Below, one piece after another: positions 60,728 to 64,000 of a stretch of 64,000 nt of DNA (its first letter is position 1; every line of letters starts with the position of its first letter). This DNA comes from Agelas oroides. Its lineage: Eukaryota > Porifera > Demospongiae > Agelasida > Agelasidae. The stretch lies in NCBI GenBank assembly GCA_949130485.1, contig OX422183.1, positions 22,919,202 through 22,983,201 on the forward strand, in the 5' to 3' direction. The translations under genes were made by a program, and so were the position numbers. The notes beneath the pieces were generated by a model. That model saw only the letters and a program-made list of their open reading frames with translations. It was not told the DNA's origin and searched no databases.

Positions 60728-61536
60728 CTGTGGTTGTGGGCTGTGTGGTTGGGGGCATGCAGTGTGGTGAGGGACAGTGTGGTGGGGGACAATGTGGTGG
60801 GGGACAATGTGGTGGGGGACAGTGGTGGGGGAAGTGTGGTGGGGGACAGTGGTGGGGGAAGTGTGGTGGGGGACAGTGTGGTGGGGGACAATGTGGTGGG
60901 GGACAGTGGTGGGGGAAGTGTGGTGGGGGGACAGTGGTGGGGGAAGTGTGGTGGGGGACAGTGGTGGGGGAAGTGTGGTGGGGGACAGTGTGGTGGGGGA
61001 CAGTGTGGTGGGGGAAGTGTAGTGGGGGACAGTGTGGTGGGGGACAGTGTGGTGGGGGAAGTGTGGTGGGGGAAGTGTGGTGGGGGACAGTGTGGTGGGA
61101 ACAGTGTGGTGGAGGACAGTGTGGTGGGGGACAGTGTGGTTGGGGGAAGTGTGGTTGGGGATAGTGTGGTGGGGGACAGTGTGGTGGGAACAGTGTGGTG
61201 GGGAACAGTGTGGTGGGGGACAGTGTGGTGGGGGACTATGTGGTGGGGGACAGTGTGGTGGGGGACTGTGTTGTGGGGGACATTGTGGTGGGGGACAGTG
61301 TGGTTGGGGACAGTGTGGTAGGAGACAGTGTGGTGGGGGACAGTCAGAGTGGTGGGGGAAAGGGTGGTGGGAGACAGTGTGGTGGGGGAAAGTGTGGTGG
61401 GGGACAGTGTGGTTGGAGACAGTGTGGTTGGAGACAGTGTGGTTGGAGATAGTGTGGTTAGGGTTGCTGTAGTTTCTGCTGCTGTGATAAATGCGCCATT
61501 GCAAGAACCAGGTGCTAGGAATGTGAAGGTTGCATT
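60728..61536 (-). CDS. Mucin-like stalk exon expanded by a coding minisatellite
   Basis: Minus-strand ATFTFLAPGSCNGAFITAAE, then TTATLTTLSPTTLSPTTLSP resembles the stalk exon at 63900-64000 (ACNGTFTTDTETTPTTQPTT). After it, ~700 bp of a 15-bp unit (CCCCCACCACACTGT in exon sense) encode SPTTL repeats, shifting to TVPHH and CPPPH where unit length changes. The frame from SCNG stays open to the donor side. At the end CCAACCACACAGCCCACAAC, then CACAG/GTATCC would give TTQPTTT in phase 1, but the SCNG frame arrives there in phase 2. So array changes seem to have shifted the joint. The product would be an extracellular, heavily O-glycosylated stalk. Other exons of this copy (ectodomain, TM) were not found. 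Confidence 0.5.
60740..61452. repeat. 15-bp G-rich minisatellite GTGTGGTGGGGGACA
   Basis: Roughly 45 units, many with variants (GTGGTGGGGGAA, GTTGGGGA, GTTGGAGA). G-runs of five every 15 bases on the plus strand give strong G-quadruplex potential. No unit contains a stop in any minus-strand frame. Confidence 0.95.
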
Positions 61537-63180
61537 CTACTTCAATGCACTGCAGTTATGAGAAAGTTAACTAAAATAACAGCTTTTGTTTTACCTTCTA
61601 TTACGGTGGGTTGGTGCTGTTGGAAGAGATAACATTCATAACCATTTGAGAATTGCAGGATTACAATAATTCTATAGTTTGTCAGTACTGTAGAAAGATC
61701 CAATATTACAAGGATGCAACACTGTGTTACTACCAGGCTTTTTAGGGCTAGAATAGAATAGTGCCCTAACAATCACCTCAGTGCACTGCGATAACTGTCT
61801 GTGCACTGGGGCGGAGGGGGGAAACTCCTCCCTCCCACATCCTCCGGTGGAACCAACCACTCTTCAAACCCTGGCTATGCCACTGGTCACCTGTAGTACA
61901 TACATGATCAAAGAAGGGTCAGACTGAAGGGTCAACCTCCCCTAGAATTATACAGGAAAGAGTAGGCTTGTACCATAGGAAGAAAATAAGTATTAAGCAT
62001 TACTCTGTGCTCCAATGGCCTAAATGTCAACTGCCATTATTTATTGAGCAAGAAAACCCTATTTCTGGCCCACTAAGTATTGTTGCAGTGCAATCACTTT
62101 TTGTACTTTGTATAGTGCACTACAATTCATCTCAGTGCACTCACTCTCCTCTGATGGTCAACCTTCTGAACCAAGAAGCCCATCTGGCAAGTACAGTCAC
62201 TAGTTCATCCTTAAGAACATGTATAGCGCAAACGTTCCTATTTATAGCCATGCACTTCTGAGAATACATGTCATTGGAGGTTAAAGGTCAGTGAGGATTG
62301 CTCCTCCCTCCCTGCCTCCTCATCACTGCAGTCCAGTAACCAGGGACTTCCAGTTCTCCATCCCAGTTGAAGTGCTCCTCTGATGGTGTCACCTGGATGT
62401 GCAAAGCCTCCTTCTGATTCAAGTTGGTAGCAGAGAACCTTCCAATATCCTTTTATGTAGGAGTCGTATGAAGAGCCACTGAAACTTTACCTGTCTGTAC
62501 TTACCAAGGGTTGATACAATGCACTAAAGAAGCTTAGTTTACCACTAAATTGTCATATTGGGTTTACATATTTCAGGTTTTTTGTATCCAGCACAATAGA
62601 ATTGGCTGAGTTGCCTCTCTGAACTTGACTTTCCTAATACTGTAGACTACATACAGTGGTTAACTATCAGTTATTAATAACGAAGTTCCTTTACTAGATA
62701 TCGGCTGAGTCACTTGAGTCATACACTTTATGGAGTTCATACCGCTGTTTTTGCTGTGCCGAGTCTTGCAAATGATATAACTGATATTCATGAATGGCAT
62801 GCCACAAAAAGACCAAAGCATGTTTAGCACTTGTTTTATTTTTTTAGTTTGCAACCAGCTCTTAATTAAGTAAACAAACTCCTAATAATTATATTGTTAG
62901 CACATTGCTCCAGATTGTTAGTTAAAAGCCAACATTGGCAAAATGTAATGTATTATATACTATAAAAATCTTTGACTTGACTGTACATATGTATAGTTTT
63001 GACAATGACAATCATGCTAATAAAATGCAGCAATACAATCTTCAAGTCCAGTTAATCTGTGCTTTTGGGATTTTTCATTTCTGCAGTGACAAAAGGGTTC
63101 ATATAAGTTTACACATGCATTGTGATTGATGTCAGTACCCATTAATAATGGCTACATATGTCTTATGTAGTCTGAACACC
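61537..63180. other. No gene recognised; one interspersed repeat
   Basis: 62270-62440 is a copy of the 19770-19895 plus 20692-20720 repeat, uninterrupted. GGCTATGCCACTGG (61873-61886) is a solo transposon end. Otherwise anonymous. Confidence 0.4.
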
Positions 63181-64000
63181 TTATTGTTCACTATCACCTG
63201 CACCACCATCTGCAAGGAACAAACTGCTAGGGTAAAAACAAAACATTTTTAAATAGCAGCTTAGCTAGTCTTCACATGATATTTTCAGCAATCTTATAAG
63301 CTGAATTAGTATTATCTCACTCTTTCTGTTTACCATACCTGACCAGACAAGCCACTGCCACTGCCACAGTGATGACAATTAGTAAAAAAAACTAACTCCA
63401 ATGGTAACACCCACAATCACAGGAATATCGGGTCCTACAAAAACAAAAAAAATCATGTACATACAGTGATGCATGTAATGTGCTTGCATAGAGTAACCCA
63501 TTCATAGTATATAGACATGTCATAAATGATAAACTTGCATACCTTCTGTCGCTTGTCTAACCTGTCCATTTCCCTATGAATGTGGTATATTATTGGTACC
63601 ATCGACTATCTGGGGCATACCTTTGAATATCTATTTCAAAGCAATGACTGTAAAGCTTGCACTGTATTATTGTTAAAGCTTGCAATCTTGGTTTCTCACT
63701 TTGATAGCTAACTATTGACTTTGTAGTCTCTGATAATACAGGACATCAAGAGGAACTGACATTTTAACTCCCCAACTCAGTCTATGTCAAGAAGTCAATT
63801 CTCTAAAAGTACATGCTGTATACTAATGAATAAGTTTTTCTCTTGTTTGCACATAGGTATCAGCACATTAAATACTACCTTAAACATCACTAGAGTTACC
63901 GTCACTTGTAGTTGGCTGGGTAGTTGGTGTAGTTTCTGTATCAGTAGTGAATGTACCATTGCAAGCAGTAGCAACCACATCATTTTCATCGTAATTGATT
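63181..64000 (-). CDS. 3' exons of a second stalked single-TM protein (partial, TM frame broken)
   Basis: The gene runs off the right edge. Exon 63900-64000+ encodes DENDVVATACNGTFTTDTET, then TPTTQPTTSD, with donor GACG/GTAACT in phase 1. Exon 63339-63434 (acceptor TTTTTGTAG; donor TCAG/GTATGG) starts GPDIPVIVGVTIGVSFF and has, one frame off, LIVITVAVAVACLVR: a single TM helix split by a T8 homopolymer that gives TAA in the direct frame. One more T would restore a continuous helix. The last exon 63181-63209 reads DGGAGDSEQ and stops, if joined in phase 1. Either a recent frameshift or a homopolymer error in the assembly. It is the nearest relative of the stalk exon at 60.7-61.5 kb. Confidence 0.55.

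Noticed and set aside
60683..61504. A 273-codon His/Pro/Thr-rich minus-strand frame and Gly/Trp-rich plus-strand frames
   Set aside because: All frames through the stop-free minisatellite are open; only the frame continuing from SCNGAFITAAETT has homology to another exon.
1..64000. rRNA genes, LTR retrotransposons, retroviral-type genes
   Set aside because: No rRNA-like blocks, paired LTRs with TG...CA ends, or gag/protease/integrase motifs were recognised on either strand.

Overview
This is eukaryotic DNA: AT-rich, gene-poor, with GT/AG introns, abundant DNA transposons and no operons. I infer a sponge (probably a demosponge). The reasons are the intron-less beta-helix multi-pass membrane protein, the compact Ig-like/FN3-like/mucin-stalk receptors built from phase-1 exons, and transposon families (ISL2EU with THAP transposase plus SWIM/SAP nuclease, a DUF3504-like fragment, many foldback MITEs) that I associate with sponge assemblies. 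The phylum call rests on recognition, not on a marker gene.

Left part (0.4-16.4 kb). On the minus strand lie remains of a multi-domain receptor: an Ig-like exon at 3.8 kb, FN3-like exons at 1.7-2.2 kb split by a LINE 3' end, a sushi-like exon at 0.8 kb, and a terminal TM/tail exon at 0.43 kb. It has several frameshifts and a nonsense codon. A telomere-like CCCTAA/CTCTAA tract lies at 1.2 kb. The one large intact gene is 6674-10498 (+), encoding 1274 residues in a single exon: signal peptide, beta-helix ectodomain, Cys-rich neck, about nine TM helices and a tail. A secreted or anchored Cys-rich gene at 15.2-16.4 kb (+) carries an in-frame TGA.

Middle part (16.7-47 kb). This is mostly mobile DNA. 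It contains an internally deleted ISL2EU transposon (16692-19004) with two converging broken genes, and a TIR element with CCTAGGA/GTCCCCC arrays (21752-23094). Two large foldback regions follow (25.3-30.6 kb and 31.4-35.8 kb), each carrying four copies of one ~100-bp motif in the order +,-,+,-. Many small MITEs are present, several with clear 9-bp target duplications (Mutator-type). A terminal exon with a Tudor-like domain is at 46.2-46.8 kb (-).

Right part (47.4-64 kb). A 186-bp satellite with a three-monomer higher-order period occupies 47.4-48.9 kb. A spliced minus-strand receptor gene (50172-55643) can be assembled in phase: signal peptide, Ig-like ectodomain, three tandem Thr/Ser/Pro linker exons, then a TM and tail exon. 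A duplicated dead ectodomain copy and a 782-bp MULE-like MITE sit in its introns. Relatives of the ectodomain are at 11.8 kb (relic) and 20.9-21.3 kb (frameshifted). At the right edge are stalk, TM and tail exons of further minus-strand membrane proteins, one with its Thr/Pro stalk expanded by a G-rich 15-bp coding minisatellite (60.73-61.5 kb). Together the minus strand looks like a birth-and-death array of small cell-surface receptors in a transposon-rich region. Their function (adhesion, immunity, allorecognition) cannot be read from the sequence.
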